Assembly: GCA_017652345.1 (NCBI GenBank)
Contig: JAGCBE010000103.1
Location: 70,126-134,125, forward strand
From: Methanobrevibacter sp.
Lineage (GTDB): Archaea > Methanobacteriota > Methanobacteria > Methanobacteriales > Methanobacteriaceae
DNA length: 64,000 nucleotides
Reading direction: 5' to 3'
The notes under the pieces were generated by a model. The model worked only from the letters and a program-made list of their open reading frames with translations. It ran no database searches and was not told where the DNA came from. Of the stretch, positions 22,772 through 31,715 are shown one piece after another; the stretch's first letter is position 1, and every line of letters starts with the position of its first letter. The position numbers were made by a program, and so were the translations under genes.

Positions 22772-23314
22772 TCATCTCTTAATTGCTTCGATTATTTTGC
22801 ATCCTTCTGCTTTTACGATATTCGTATTTTCCATTCCGAATACCGCTGCTATCTCGGATGCGTAGAACCCTATTGGTTGGTTCATCTGGCAACTGTTTTT
22901 CTTTTCGTTGGCCTTCAACACTCCACTGCCATCGCCTTCCCAGACTTTCACCAGTAATATTCCATCTTTCTTCAGATGCTTCTTTGCATCATCCAACATC
23001 ACTAGCCTAACATCTCTTTCGGCAACGACATTTAGAACATTAGAAATCATCACAAAATCATAATCAATCTTCGCCAATGCAATTTGATTCTCCGATTCTG
23101 AACGATTATACGGGTCGTAGATGACATTAACTATCCCGTGTTCTTTAAGATATTCTGTCGCCGTGTCGTATTTTCCGCCACCCCAATCTAGAACCCAATC
23201 ACCTTCTACTGCATAATACTTCACCAGAATCTTACTGAGCTTCACACTCTTCTTTCTGACGCATGTTGCAGCACTTGAATACTTCTGTTCTAAATCAAGC
23301 TTTGGTTTTTCCAT
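22772..23314 (-). CDS. SAM-dependent methyltransferase-like protein, 180 aa
   Basis: Start at ATG 23314 behind AAAGGTGG. Rossmann-type methyltransferase motifs: VLDWGGGKYDTAT (about residues 40-52, motif I), VIYDPYNR (motif II acidic turn) and ISNVLNVVAERDV (motif IV region). Similar short methyltransferases occur in phages; substrate unknown (DNA, tRNA and protein all possible). No DPPY motif, so it differs from the 14634 enzyme. Confidence 0.75.
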   Translation of the reverse strand: MEKPKLDLEQKYSSAATCVRKKSVKLSKILVKYYAVEGDWVLDWGGGKYDTATEYLKEHGIVNVIYDPYNRSESENQIALAKIDYDFVMISNVLNVVAERDVRLVMLDDAKKHLKKDGILLVKVWEGDGSGVLKANEKKNSCQMNQPIGFYASEIAAVFGMENTNIVKAEGCKIIEAIKR

Positions 23315-23326
23315 CACCACCTTTAA

Positions 23327-23638
23327 TCACCCCCTTTCCATTATATCATCTACAGATATAGATATGATTATAGGTTGCTTGTCAACTCTGCCATTACATG
23401 CATATCCAAGACTCCTTATTGTGTTATAATCAACCCACTCAGTAGCATCAGTCTCATCACAGTTTTCATCTTCCATAAATTCTTCTACCATTTTATGATA
23501 ATCATAAACTGCTCGACCATCTTCTGTTACTCCCACTATACTATTGTCGTATGCGTGGTTGTCAAACAATATTGGAAGGTCTTCTTCCATTTCTTCATAA
23601 TAATTCTGCAATGCTTTTCTAAATTTTTCATTCACCAT
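23327..23638 (-). CDS. Hypothetical phage protein, 103 aa (FDNHAYDNSIVG family)
   Basis: Contains ILFDNHAYDNSIVGVTEDGRAVYDYHKMVEEF and EWVDYNTIRSLGY (excerpts DNSIVGVTEDGR and WVDYNTIRS), a motif set found in many uncharacterised phage proteins of Gram-positive hosts. Small alpha/beta protein; function unknown. AGGAGGAAAGAAAC upstream. Confidence 0.75.
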   Translation of the reverse strand: MVNEKFRKALQNYYEEMEEDLPILFDNHAYDNSIVGVTEDGRAVYDYHKMVEEFMEDENCDETDATEWVDYNTIRSLGYACNGRVDKQPIIISISVDDIMERG

Positions 23639-23834
23639 GTTTCTTTCCTCCTCTGTAACCTAAAAATTGCTGAGAGTATGCCTCTTTGAGTTGCTCTCCT
23701 ACCTGAATAATTTCTTCGACGATTCTATCCGTGTAGGCACATTGGTTTCCCAGTGCCTCCACTTCATCTACGAATCCTTCTGCCTTCGCTCTTAATGTTC
23801 TTACGAGCTCTAAAATCTTCTTGTCATTTTTCAT
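23628..23834 (-). CDS. Hypothetical helical protein, 68 aa
   Basis: Start at ATG 23834 behind GTGGAGGTGTAAT. Two helices with a short cysteine turn. Its end overlaps the beginning of the gene that follows by 11 bases. Function unknown. Confidence 0.6.
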   Translation of the reverse strand: MKNDKKILELVRTLRAKAEGFVDEVEALGNQCAYTDRIVEEIIQVGEQLKEAYSQQFLGYRGGKKHGE

Positions 23835-23835
23835 A

Positions 23836-24585
23836 TTACACCTCCACATATTTTCTTAATATATCTATGACTTTTTCACGCTCTTTAGGGTCACGAAGTT
23901 TGATAATCATCTCTGTACTTTCACGCTCAGATTTCAAAATTTCATTGACTTCCGTGATTTCATTCTTAAGATAACAAACCCTACATTTATTGCACGAGCG
24001 CGCCCCGCAGTTAATCTTAATCTCTGGGTGTTCCATAAGATACTTCTTGTCGTACACCGTAAAAGTCTTCACCTGTCCAGGATAGAATTTCCCCGTTTTC
24101 TCAAGACACTCCGCGACCTTCCCTTTGGTGTTCAATTTAAGTGAACTTACAATTATATTTAGATTCTTTGGACAATCATGTGTTGTGAAATACTTCTGAA
24201 CAATACCATACTGTTTGGTATACAGCGCAAATCTTATTTTTGGAAAGATATAACAAATCCTTAAATAATTTTTCAATTGTAGTTCATTGTTTAAGTCACC
24301 AAACGCCTCAAATCTGAAGATTGTTTCGTGCTCCAGTTCTAATTTTAATATACGACGGTCTTCCGCATTAAGCATTCTGGTGGTGAGTTCTTTTGTGTTT
24401 CTTTCAAGTCTCTCACCAAGAGCCGTATACATTTTTGCTAAGTTCTCTGCATAACAATGGGAGCATATACTTCCTGTGATTTTTCTGTTACGTTGACAGC
24501 TTTCATTCAAGAGAACAGATGTGGAGAGGCTTTTAATCCCCTCCATTTTACCAGTGTGATTGTTGGTAATTTCTATTGGATTCAT
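23836..24585 (-). CDS. Divergent GP88-like cysteine-rich protein, 249 aa
   Basis: N-terminal LSTSVLLNESC and SICSHCYAENLAKMY (Cys at about 30, 41, 44), a core with IFRFEAFGDLNNELQLKNYLRIC and KIRFALYTKQ, and a C-terminal cluster CGARSCNKCRVCYLKNE. It matches the layout of the GP88-like protein at 11996 (Cys cluster, IYSKN/LYTKQ, terminal Cys cluster), so the two are distant paralogs. Metal or Fe-S binding is likely; reaction unknown. AAAGGAGGTGTTAAT upstream. Confidence 0.7.
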   Translation of the reverse strand: MNPIEITNNHTGKMEGIKSLSTSVLLNESCQRNRKITGSICSHCYAENLAKMYTALGERLERNTKELTTRMLNAEDRRILKLELEHETIFRFEAFGDLNNELQLKNYLRICYIFPKIRFALYTKQYGIVQKYFTTHDCPKNLNIIVSSLKLNTKGKVAECLEKTGKFYPGQVKTFTVYDKKYLMEHPEIKINCGARSCNKCRVCYLKNEITEVNEILKSERESTEMIIKLRDPKEREKVIDILRKYVEV

Positions 24586-24598
24586 ATTAACACCTCCT

Positions 24599-24859
24599 TT
24601 ATCCTGGATAAAATAATGCTGAAATTCTATTTACTTTAACATGATACAATAAACTACTATGTAGTATTGTAACAGGCTCTAGTTCTCCATTAACAGATAA
24701 GATCATACCCACTTTCATTGAAGCAAATAAATCTAAATCTTTTGTATCTTTGTTAATTTTCAATTCAAATGTAGCGCCATTTTCTTTCAATGTAACATAG
24801 AAGTAGTCTTTGAAGTCTAGAACATTTTCTATTTTACCGCTGAACTTAACTTTATTCAT
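24599..24859 (-). CDS. Hypothetical OB-fold-like protein, 86 aa
   Basis: Start at ATG 24859, 11 bases after GAGGCTGGTGAG. Alternating strands (VKFSGKIENVLDFKDYFYVTL, GMILSVNGELEP) suggest an OB-like beta barrel, possibly nucleic acid binding. No firm family match. Overlaps the upstream gene by 8 bases. Confidence 0.6.
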   Translation of the reverse strand: MNKVKFSGKIENVLDFKDYFYVTLKENGATFELKINKDTKDLDLFASMKVGMILSVNGELEPVTILHSSLLYHVKVNRISALFYPG

Positions 24860-25250
24860 CTGTCTCACCAGCCTCTTCAAGTTTTTCTTCTTTTTCTTTT
24901 TCCTTTTTTAATCTTTCACACTCTGCCAAATATTCTCTATGAATTTGACCTAACCAATCAAAGAAGTTTCTGTTGTCTTGTTCTTCTTTTGTTAGAGGGT
25001 CACCCTCATCTTTCCAAGAATCTGACACAGTAATACTTATATATCCCTTTCTAGCAAAGTGATCTTCTTTTACATCCTTTGACGCTTTACCCAAGCGTTG
25101 CTTTATGAAATCTAGATTTCTTCTTTGAGATTGAATAACCTGCTTGGCATTCTTTAGTTCTGCTTGCAGTTGTTGTATAGCAACCTCATATTCAGTTTTC
25201 TTGTTTTTTAATTCCTCAATAGTTTTAACAGCATATTCTTCTAATGTCAT
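24852..25250 (-). CDS. Coiled-coil protein, 132 aa
   Basis: Residues 1-55 form a coiled coil (EELKNKKTEYEVAIQQLQAEL); a basic QSQRRNLDFIKQRLGKA part follows, and the tail is Lys/Glu-rich. Coupled to the downstream OB-like gene. Function unknown. Confidence 0.65.
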   Translation of the reverse strand: MTLEEYAVKTIEELKNKKTEYEVAIQQLQAELKNAKQVIQSQRRNLDFIKQRLGKASKDVKEDHFARKGYISITVSDSWKDEGDPLTKEEQDNRNFFDWLGQIHREYLAECERLKKEKEKEEKLEEAGETDE

Positions 25251-25255
25251 CTTTT

Positions 25256-25669
25256 TTACCTCCTACTTTTATTTATTACAGAAAAAGCAGTTTCATAAAT
25301 AGATCTATAAAAACCAGCATCATGTTTACCGCTTTTAATTTTTGTTTTTACTTCTGTTTCTGTTTTATCTTCTTTTAGAAGTTTTGAATTAGGTGTCTTT
25401 TCTGGTATTTTAAAAACAGCACCAAGTTGTTGAATCAATACATTATTATTGTTATCAACTACAACAATTTGAGAACTTACAATAGACGGAAGTTCTTCAA
25501 CTGGATAGGTTGAAACAATTTCTAAAAATACTGTATAACTATACTCTGTGTCTGCACCATACATATAATTTAAGTTTTTCGTATAATCAATTTTGAAATT
25601 ACTAGGATTTAACAATAAATATTTGTAAATCTTTGTAGATCCTCGGAAACGAACTTCAACTATTCTCAC
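25256..25669 (-). CDS. Hypothetical protein, 137 aa
   Basis: Beta-rich N-terminal two thirds (RIVEVRFRGSTKIYKYLLLN...SYTVFLEIVS), Lys-rich C-terminus. AGGAGGTGATATAGGTGAGA upstream. No family recognised. Part of the segment leading into the MoxR-VWA genes. Confidence 0.65.
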   Translation of the reverse strand: MRIVEVRFRGSTKIYKYLLLNPSNFKIDYTKNLNYMYGADTEYSYTVFLEIVSTYPVEELPSIVSSQIVVVDNNNNVLIQQLGAVFKIPEKTPNSKLLKEDKTETEVKTKIKSGKHDAGFYRSIYETAFSVINKSRR

Positions 25670-25685
25670 CTATATCACCTCCATT

Positions 25686-25904
25686 TTAAAAAACATAGTT
25701 TGTTTTTCTTTTTTCAAGTTGCTTCTTTTTAGATTTTAAAGTATTTAATCTTTTCATCAAGAAAGCTTCTTTTTGTCGAAGCTTTTCTTTTTGATTTTTA
25801 TTCCTAGAGTAGTCTATTGAAAGCCTAACTCCAGAAATAATCATATTCATGTGCTCAATCTCACTTTTTAAATTAGTGAGTTCCATCTTGTGTGGTTCTA
25901 TCAT
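25686..25904 (-). CDS. Basic coiled-coil protein, 72 aa
   Basis: Helical throughout; second half very basic (KQLEKRKTNYVF end; KNQKEKLRQKEAFLMKRL). AGGAGGAATAGATT upstream. Possibly a nucleic-acid-binding or structural small protein. Confidence 0.6.
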   Translation of the reverse strand: MIEPHKMELTNLKSEIEHMNMIISGVRLSIDYSRNKNQKEKLRQKEAFLMKRLNTLKSKKKQLEKRKTNYVF

Positions 25905-25907
25905 AAT

Positions 25908-26495
25908 CTATTCCTCCTTCTCATCCTTAATATCTTCTTCAGCAGGAGTAGTAGGTCCACTAATCAACTTTGGTTTACTTAGTTTTGTGACACCTTCAAT
26001 AACATTCTTTTCACAGAACATTGCCAACGCTGGAGGTAACACGCCACTTTCAAACTCATCTTTGATAAGTTTTTTATCTAAAGACTCTGTTACTTTTTTG
26101 TATTTAGGATCTAAAGCGTCGAATGTATCACCACTAGATAGAGAAGGATTTATTTCGAAAGATTCTTCTGTAGCTTTTTTGATAGCCACCTCGTAAATGC
26201 TTCCGTCTTTATCCTCAATGCTTACCACAACTGGAAGGTCGGGTGACGATACATCACCCTCCTTCATCATTTTGTCGATTACATCATCATAACTAGCTGT
26301 TACGATGTTTTGCTCTATTGTTTCATACATTGCCTTTAACTGAGCAAGGTCTGTACTAACCTTCTCGATTGCCTTCTTGACTTTTGTCATCGCAGCAATC
26401 TGGAACTTTGTTGGAGTTCCTTTGATATTCATTAAGATATCACCTAACTTGAATTCATTTGTTTTTACTGTTATTATTTGTTTTCTTTTAGCCAT
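25908..26495 (-). CDS. Hypothetical protein, 195 aa
   Basis: N-terminal beta strands, a helix IAAMTKVKKAIEKVSTDLAQLKAMYE (short excerpt TKVKKAIEKV), then a mixed region. It lies immediately before the MoxR-like ATPase in the same operon, so it may be a partner of that complex. No domain recognised. Confidence 0.65.
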   Translation of the reverse strand: MAKRKQIITVKTNEFKLGDILMNIKGTPTKFQIAAMTKVKKAIEKVSTDLAQLKAMYETIEQNIVTASYDDVIDKMMKEGDVSSPDLPVVVSIEDKDGSIYEVAIKKATEESFEINPSLSSGDTFDALDPKYKKVTESLDKKLIKDEFESGVLPPALAMFCEKNVIEGVTKLSKPKLISGPTTPAEEDIKDEKEE

Positions 26496-26510
26496 ATTTC
26501 TTTCCTCCTA

Positions 26511-28007
26511 TTATTCATCTAAACCAAATTTGTCAACTAACTTAGACATAGCTTTCTTTCTGTCGTCTTCAACTGCGTCAGATTCTTTTTCTTCTTCTTC
26601 AGAAACAAACAAGTCATCGAAGTTTTCCACTTCTGTTTTTGCCTCTGCAATTTCTGAGAAGTCATACATTTCATACAACTTCTTAAGATAATTTAAGACA
26701 GTATCTTCTTGTTTGAATTGCTCTAGCTTTTCACAGTTATTATTATCCAAAGATAACAAACCTGTATATTGACTATGAATTGCTTCTGCAAACTCATCAA
26801 ATGTTCTAGGTTTTAACAAGATTGTGTCTAATAATCTTGTAGCATTTCTGATAGATGTTTCAAAATCTTCATGCCATTTACTTCCTGTTCCATCTTTTTG
26901 AATCATTGAAGCATATTCTAACAATTCTCTGAAGAATTTCTTGTTCATCTTATGACCAAGCTTAGTACTGTAAGCTTCAAGAACATCGCAGTACTTTTCA
27001 ATTGGCCAACTTGGCATGTGAACGATACTGAAACGATTCTTTAACGAACCATTTAATTGAAGAGTTCCTTCAAAACCTGGATTCATTGTCATATAAGTGA
27101 CAAAATTTGGATGTCTATGATATATTTTATCATTGACAGTAATTTGTAAAGTACCATCTAGATACTTATTCAAACAGCTCAACACACCTGCTTGTGCATT
27201 GTTTACTTCTTGAATTGTGATGACATATCCAAGATAATAAGCTTTTAACAATGGTCCTTCAATGAAACGAGCCTTTGTTTGAGCTCCAGGTCTATCATCA
27301 GGAATGAATCTTCCTTCTAAGTCCTCAACCACAGAATCTCCAGTTAGCTGAATATCTTCTCTATGAGCTTTAGATAGACAAGCTAATAATTCTGTTGTTT
27401 TAGTCTTACCTGTTCCTGTACCACCTACAAATAAGATACCATCAAATGCACCTGCTGTGACAGTTTCATAATTGATTTTTACAGAAGTTGGTAACTTTTC
27501 ATAAGTAATACCATCTTTCTCTAATTGAGCTTTCTCCTTTTCATATTGAAGTTTGAATTCTGGATTCTCTTCAATTTGAGTTCCATAATCTCTCTTCTTA
27601 TAAGGATATGCTCCTCCTGTAGCTATGTTTACCACATAGCCTTCTTTTTCAAGAATTTCTTTTATATTATGAGGCATTTGATAGTCAATGCCAGCTGGTC
27701 TGGCAAAATCTACAACCTCTTTTTCAAAGTCTTCTTTGACTTTCATGTACTTAGGTGTAAACTTAACTGGATATAAAATCTTAGTTTCATTTAATAAATT
27801 AATTAATGAACTTAAATTTTCATATTGTAAGTCATCAATTAATTCTGGATCTATATATGCAGATCCAATTCCTTTGTTTCTTAATAAAGGTATAAAGTAA
27901 TTTACCTTTTTACTAATTAAACATAGTAAATATGTTTCTTCTCCTTTTAGTGTTGCAAATGCGATTGCACCTTTCTTTAAATTATTGATTAATGTTTCTT
28001 TTCTCAT
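26511..28007 (-). CDS. MoxR-type AAA+ ATPase, 498 aa
   Basis: Residues 185-345 form an AAA+ domain: Walker A GGTGTGKT (195-202), Walker B region YVITIQEVNNA (261-271) with Glu, then a SLKNRFSIVHMP sensor/arginine segment. QAGVLSCLNKYLDG matches the MoxR/CbbQ type. The first 150 residues are an unassigned N-terminal domain. MoxR ATPases remodel partners that carry VWA domains; the next gene encodes such a protein. This pairing in a phage is unusual and its target is unknown. Confidence 0.85.
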   Translation of the reverse strand: MRKETLINNLKKGAIAFATLKGEETYLLCLISKKVNYFIPLLRNKGIGSAYIDPELIDDLQYENLSSLINLLNETKILYPVKFTPKYMKVKEDFEKEVVDFARPAGIDYQMPHNIKEILEKEGYVVNIATGGAYPYKKRDYGTQIEENPEFKLQYEKEKAQLEKDGITYEKLPTSVKINYETVTAGAFDGILFVGGTGTGKTKTTELLACLSKAHREDIQLTGDSVVEDLEGRFIPDDRPGAQTKARFIEGPLLKAYYLGYVITIQEVNNAQAGVLSCLNKYLDGTLQITVNDKIYHRHPNFVTYMTMNPGFEGTLQLNGSLKNRFSIVHMPSWPIEKYCDVLEAYSTKLGHKMNKKFFRELLEYASMIQKDGTGSKWHEDFETSIRNATRLLDTILLKPRTFDEFAEAIHSQYTGLLSLDNNNCEKLEQFKQEDTVLNYLKKLYEMYDFSEIAEAKTEVENFDDLFVSEEEEKESDAVEDDRKKAMSKLVDKFGLDE

Positions 28008-28024
28008 TTTTCTATCCTCCTATA

Positions 28025-29902
28025 TTATATTGCATATTGAGACAAAGTATCTATTAAATACGGAGCTAACTCTGTCTCTAATTGCTCCACTGTGCTGAAG
28101 ACTTTGTAGTTGTCATAGATACCAGCTACACCGTTGTCTAGGATTCCTATTCCTATAACAACAATACCTTCACTTTGAAGACCTAAGATAACTTTTCTTA
28201 AATCATCTCTAGAACCTGTTGTGGCTCCATCACATAAAACAAACATTAATTTTGTCTTATGTTTTACTCTCTTGAACTTCTCACCTATATGGAACATATT
28301 AACCTCTTCTGAGTTACCATAGAAAGTAGGTATATTTTTATTAGGTGATAAAGCTTTGATTTTTGAATAATCATTGATAGCAAAGTATGGTTTTGCTTTT
28401 TCAAAATCATCATCAAAAGACTTTTCTACAATGGTGATAGAAATACCGTCAAAACTATCTTGCGTTTTAGTAAACGCATTTACCTCAAACGGTATATGGC
28501 TCCAATCACATGCTTGTGCCAATGCTAGAGCTGCCTTAGCACAAATGACAGACTTTCTTCCTTCCATTGAACCAGAGTTATCTGTTAGTAAAGACACACA
28601 TAAATCTGCGTCTTTTCCTCTGATGATTTTTCTTTTGAAGAAGTTGGTATCACAAGAACCTCTAATTTCTTCTTTAATAAGTTTTCTCATATCAATCTTA
28701 CCCGAGTAGAATCCACCTCTACTTATAGGTTTTATTCTACCTTTGAAGGTATTTAAAAACTTAGCAATATCATTGATGACACCCGAATAATGATTAATAT
28801 CGTCGTTGATTTGGTCAACAATAGTATTATCCATTACTTCGAATTCGTCTTTAGCAACGACCCATTCGTGTTCTTGGACGTCGAACAACATATCATTGAA
28901 GACTTCATTAAGTTGGTCTTCATTGAGCATTGATTCAACTCTTTCTTCTTCGAGTTTGTCGTCCTCTTCGTCCTTTTCATCTTCTGGATCTTCTTCATCA
29001 GACTTTTCATCTTCAGGTTTTTCTGAAGGCACTTCCTTATCAGCTCCTTTAAATCCTTTTTCTGGAGCGTAACCTGTTGGAACACGACCTCCTCCAAATT
29101 TTCCAGCAACTTCACCTGGTTCAGGAATGGTTGTGGTATCTACTTCATCCCAATTAAATTCTTTAATGTTTTCTATCATCCATTCACAGAATTCAATTGT
29201 TTTATAGATTCTTTGAGTGCCATCAGGCTCTCCGATGATATTTTTAAGGAAAGGCATAATGTCTTTTCTGTACTTGTTGAAGATTGCACACTCTTCTTTA
29301 ATATTCTTTTCTCCAACTCTGAAGAAATATAATAAATAATTTAAGAATCCTGTAATATTTCCATCATCTTTGTAGTCTTCTGCTTTAGGCATAAAAACTC
29401 TTTCTTTTAGGAAATTGAAATAAACTCTTGGATTGATTTCTCTAGGGAAATCTCTCTCATAGAGTTTTTCCATGCAGTATTCAATTACTTGGTCTTCCAA
29501 GATATTGAAAGTGCTATGAATAAAAGGAATATATTTTGGTTCCTTATATTCTTGTATAGCTCTACAGAACATATCTGTAAATTTGTCATGCCCAAACTCA
29601 TGCTTAAATTGGGCATTCATTGCTTTGATGATATCTGGTAGTAAACCCATTACTACCTTTTTACTACTGATAGTATCTGGAATACCAACGAAATCTTTGG
29701 TATCTCCACCACCAAGAGATATCAAAAACTTATTTTTCTCTTTACCCACTAGGGTAGTGTAGGTACCTTGTTGTTTAACAACAAATGTAATACCTACATT
29801 CATTTTTGAGCCACTAAGGAATAGTAACTCAGTTTTGAATTTTTCTCTTAGTATTTCATTATAGAAAGTCGCTAAGAATTTAGTCCATTTTATTGTTGCC
29901 AT
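28025..29902 (-). CDS. VWA-domain protein with HExxH motif, 625 aa
   Basis: Likely client of the adjacent MoxR ATPase. N-terminal region carries QFKHEFGHDKFTD (HEFGH at 101-105) and FNILEDQVIEYCM (E at about 141), a zinc-peptidase-like pair also seen in other phage VWA proteins. A very acidic, low-complexity linker (about 285-325) separates it from a VWA domain starting with TDNSGSM (MIDAS, 440-446), with TK later in the fold as further metal-coordinating positions. It resembles CobT/ViaA-type proteins by layout. Ribosome site AAAGGAGAAC. Confidence 0.85.
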   Translation of the reverse strand: MATIKWTKFLATFYNEILREKFKTELLFLSGSKMNVGITFVVKQQGTYTTLVGKEKNKFLISLGGGDTKDFVGIPDTISSKKVVMGLLPDIIKAMNAQFKHEFGHDKFTDMFCRAIQEYKEPKYIPFIHSTFNILEDQVIEYCMEKLYERDFPREINPRVYFNFLKERVFMPKAEDYKDDGNITGFLNYLLYFFRVGEKNIKEECAIFNKYRKDIMPFLKNIIGEPDGTQRIYKTIEFCEWMIENIKEFNWDEVDTTTIPEPGEVAGKFGGGRVPTGYAPEKGFKGADKEVPSEKPEDEKSDEEDPEDEKDEEDDKLEEERVESMLNEDQLNEVFNDMLFDVQEHEWVVAKDEFEVMDNTIVDQINDDINHYSGVINDIAKFLNTFKGRIKPISRGGFYSGKIDMRKLIKEEIRGSCDTNFFKRKIIRGKDADLCVSLLTDNSGSMEGRKSVICAKAALALAQACDWSHIPFEVNAFTKTQDSFDGISITIVEKSFDDDFEKAKPYFAINDYSKIKALSPNKNIPTFYGNSEEVNMFHIGEKFKRVKHKTKLMFVLCDGATTGSRDDLRKVILGLQSEGIVVIGIGILDNGVAGIYDNYKVFSTVEQLETELAPYLIDTLSQYAI

Positions 29903-29918
29903 AATTTTGTTCTCCTTT

Positions 29919-30629
29919 CTATCTTATGTCAATAATATTGTTTATACTTGGTGTATAAACCGAAGCTTCACCACCTCCTTTTTTGCTGGCGAGTAATCTA
30001 GCATCAGCTCTAGCTTTTGCTAACATCTTCTCTTCTTTTTCTGTTCCTGGAAGTGATTCATATACATCTCCAGATTTCAATTTTAAGAAGCATCTAAAGT
30101 CTATTCCTCTTTCTTTAAATTCAAAAGAATGACCTTTTTTATTTTTAATTGTGTTTTGCCAAGAGTTAAAACACATTAAAGACACTGTTCCATTTTCATA
30201 ATATATTATAAACGGATATTTAGTATCCTTTGTCTTTTCTTTAATTTCTTTTTCTTTTGATGGCTCTGGTATTTTTATACCTTTTGCCACCATATCAACC
30301 TTCTTTTCAAAAGTTGCCATAGTTCTTTTTGAAATTAAATTTCTGTGTTTTAATTTCTCATAGATTTTTTGACATGTAGCAATCTCTTCTGGTGTGATTG
30401 CTAGGTTTATCAAATTTCTAAACATAATATGTGGTGTATTTCCATAATTTACATGGAAGCGCACATGTAATGTTTCTGTTGTGTATAATGTTGAGCCATC
30501 ACCAAGCTCTTGAGGCTTGCCATCTAAAATGGTAACAGTGTGGAATGATCCTGGATGACAAGATTTTACCTTGTCAATAATTTGTTCTAATGTTAAAACC
30601 TCTACAAAATCTTTATTTACTTTTTTCAT
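29919..30629 (-). CDS. Hypothetical protein, 236 aa, upstream of the VWA gene
   Basis: Mixed alpha/beta, with a beta-rich start (TLHVRFHVNYGNTPHIMFRN), a basic helical linker and FKERGIDFRCFLKLKSGD near the end. Co-transcribed with the VWA and MoxR genes (17 bases apart), so it may belong to the same complex. No domain recognised. Confidence 0.65.
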   Translation of the reverse strand: MKKVNKDFVEVLTLEQIIDKVKSCHPGSFHTVTILDGKPQELGDGSTLYTTETLHVRFHVNYGNTPHIMFRNLINLAITPEEIATCQKIYEKLKHRNLISKRTMATFEKKVDMVAKGIKIPEPSKEKEIKEKTKDTKYPFIIYYENGTVSLMCFNSWQNTIKNKKGHSFEFKERGIDFRCFLKLKSGDVYESLPGTEKEEKMLAKARADARLLASKKGGGEASVYTPSINNIIDIR

Positions 30630-31165
30630 CTCTTTGTTTCCTCCTTAAATTTATATTTTGATGAAAATTCTGTGTACAATTTATCATATTCATAAATTGT
30701 GTAACAGTTTTCCCAGTATGGTCCTGAACAGAATCTTAGCTCTGCCATGTCACCATATTGTTTCTCGAACTCTTGTCTGAATTCTTCAATATTTCTTGCG
30801 TTTTCCGCATAGAGTTTTTCATGTACTACTGTATCTGTATATTCATAATACAAATCACCTTCAAAGTACATTCTTCCTGCATGACGACTTAATTTGTCAT
30901 ACAATACCTTATATGGTGCCTGTGTTATACCTAATCTAGTTAGGTATATTTTGTGTCTATCATAAATAGATAGACCAGATACTTCTGAAGATAGTTTTAA
31001 ATCTGCTTTATAGAAACTATCTTTTGTTTCATTTTTAGAGGCAACTCTAGCTAGAGCTTCTTCTAGATATTTTTTATCTAAAATATTTTCAACCTCTTTT
31101 GAGTAGAAGTTTCTATCTGCACATGTCTGTGCAACTTTAAATAATTCTATTGAATATTCATACAT
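30626..31165 (-). CDS. Hypothetical protein, 179 aa
   Basis: Start at ATG 31165 behind AAGGAGGTGATACAG; a longer frame overlaps the upstream gene. Helical, Tyr-rich (YYEYTDTVVHEKLYAENARN). Overlaps the next gene by 4 bases. Function unknown, possibly part of the MoxR-VWA operon. Confidence 0.65.
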   Translation of the reverse strand: MYEYSIELFKVAQTCADRNFYSKEVENILDKKYLEEALARVASKNETKDSFYKADLKLSSEVSGLSIYDRHKIYLTRLGITQAPYKVLYDKLSRHAGRMYFEGDLYYEYTDTVVHEKLYAENARNIEEFRQEFEKQYGDMAELRFCSGPYWENCYTIYEYDKLYTEFSSKYKFKEETKR

Positions 31166-31460
31166 CTGTATCACCTCCTTCATAAATTTGATGCATGATT
31201 TCTTTGAATCTTGAAACCATAAATGCACGGTTGTCTTCACCATGTATTTTATCATTTAACATTTGTGTGGCGAAGAGATTACATACGACTTGTGCCATCT
31301 CTTTACTATCAACTTTATCTTTATTAATAACCAAAGTAAAGTTTTTACTTATTTTTTGATACCCTTCATTTCGTCTTTTGTTTCGATAATGAAGTTCGAC
31401 ACATGCGCCTATAAAATTAAGCACAAATACAATGATTAATATAATATATACTATTGTCAT
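31158..31460 (-). CDS. Single-pass membrane-anchored protein, 100 aa
   Basis: N-terminal transmembrane helix (about 2-24), then a basic helical cytoplasmic part. AAGGAGGTAAATAT upstream. Function unknown. Confidence 0.65.
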   Translation of the reverse strand: MTIVYIILIIVFVLNFIGACVELHYRNKRRNEGYQKISKNFTLVINKDKVDSKEMAQVVCNLFATQMLNDKIHGEDNRAFMVSRFKEIMHQIYEGGDTDV

Positions 31461-31470
31461 ATTTACCTCC

Positions 31471-31704
31471 TTATATCATCATTTTCATAACCAAGTTCTT
31501 CATTCTATCTTCTTTCGAAGTTTTGTAGACTTCAGAATCTTTTTCTTCAAGTTCTTTCCAACCTAAATATTCTAGAGGGATATATTCACCTCTAACCTTA
31601 TCAAGCTGTTTGATAGCTTGATCGAAACTAGTAGCTAAAACACTAATTTCTTTTGTTTCTCTAGTTGTTGGATGTACGCTCATCCAATAAAATAGTTTTT
31701 TCAT
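31471..31704 (-). CDS. Hypothetical protein, 77 aa
   Basis: Start placed at the second of two adjacent ATGs because it is better spaced from AGGAGG. Alpha/beta pattern YWMSVHPTTRETKEISVLATSFDQAIKQL. No family recognised. Confidence 0.6.
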   Translation of the reverse strand: MKKLFYWMSVHPTTRETKEISVLATSFDQAIKQLDKVRGEYIPLEYLGWKELEEKDSEVYKTSKEDRMKNLVMKMMI

Positions 31705-31715
31705 CATACCACCTC

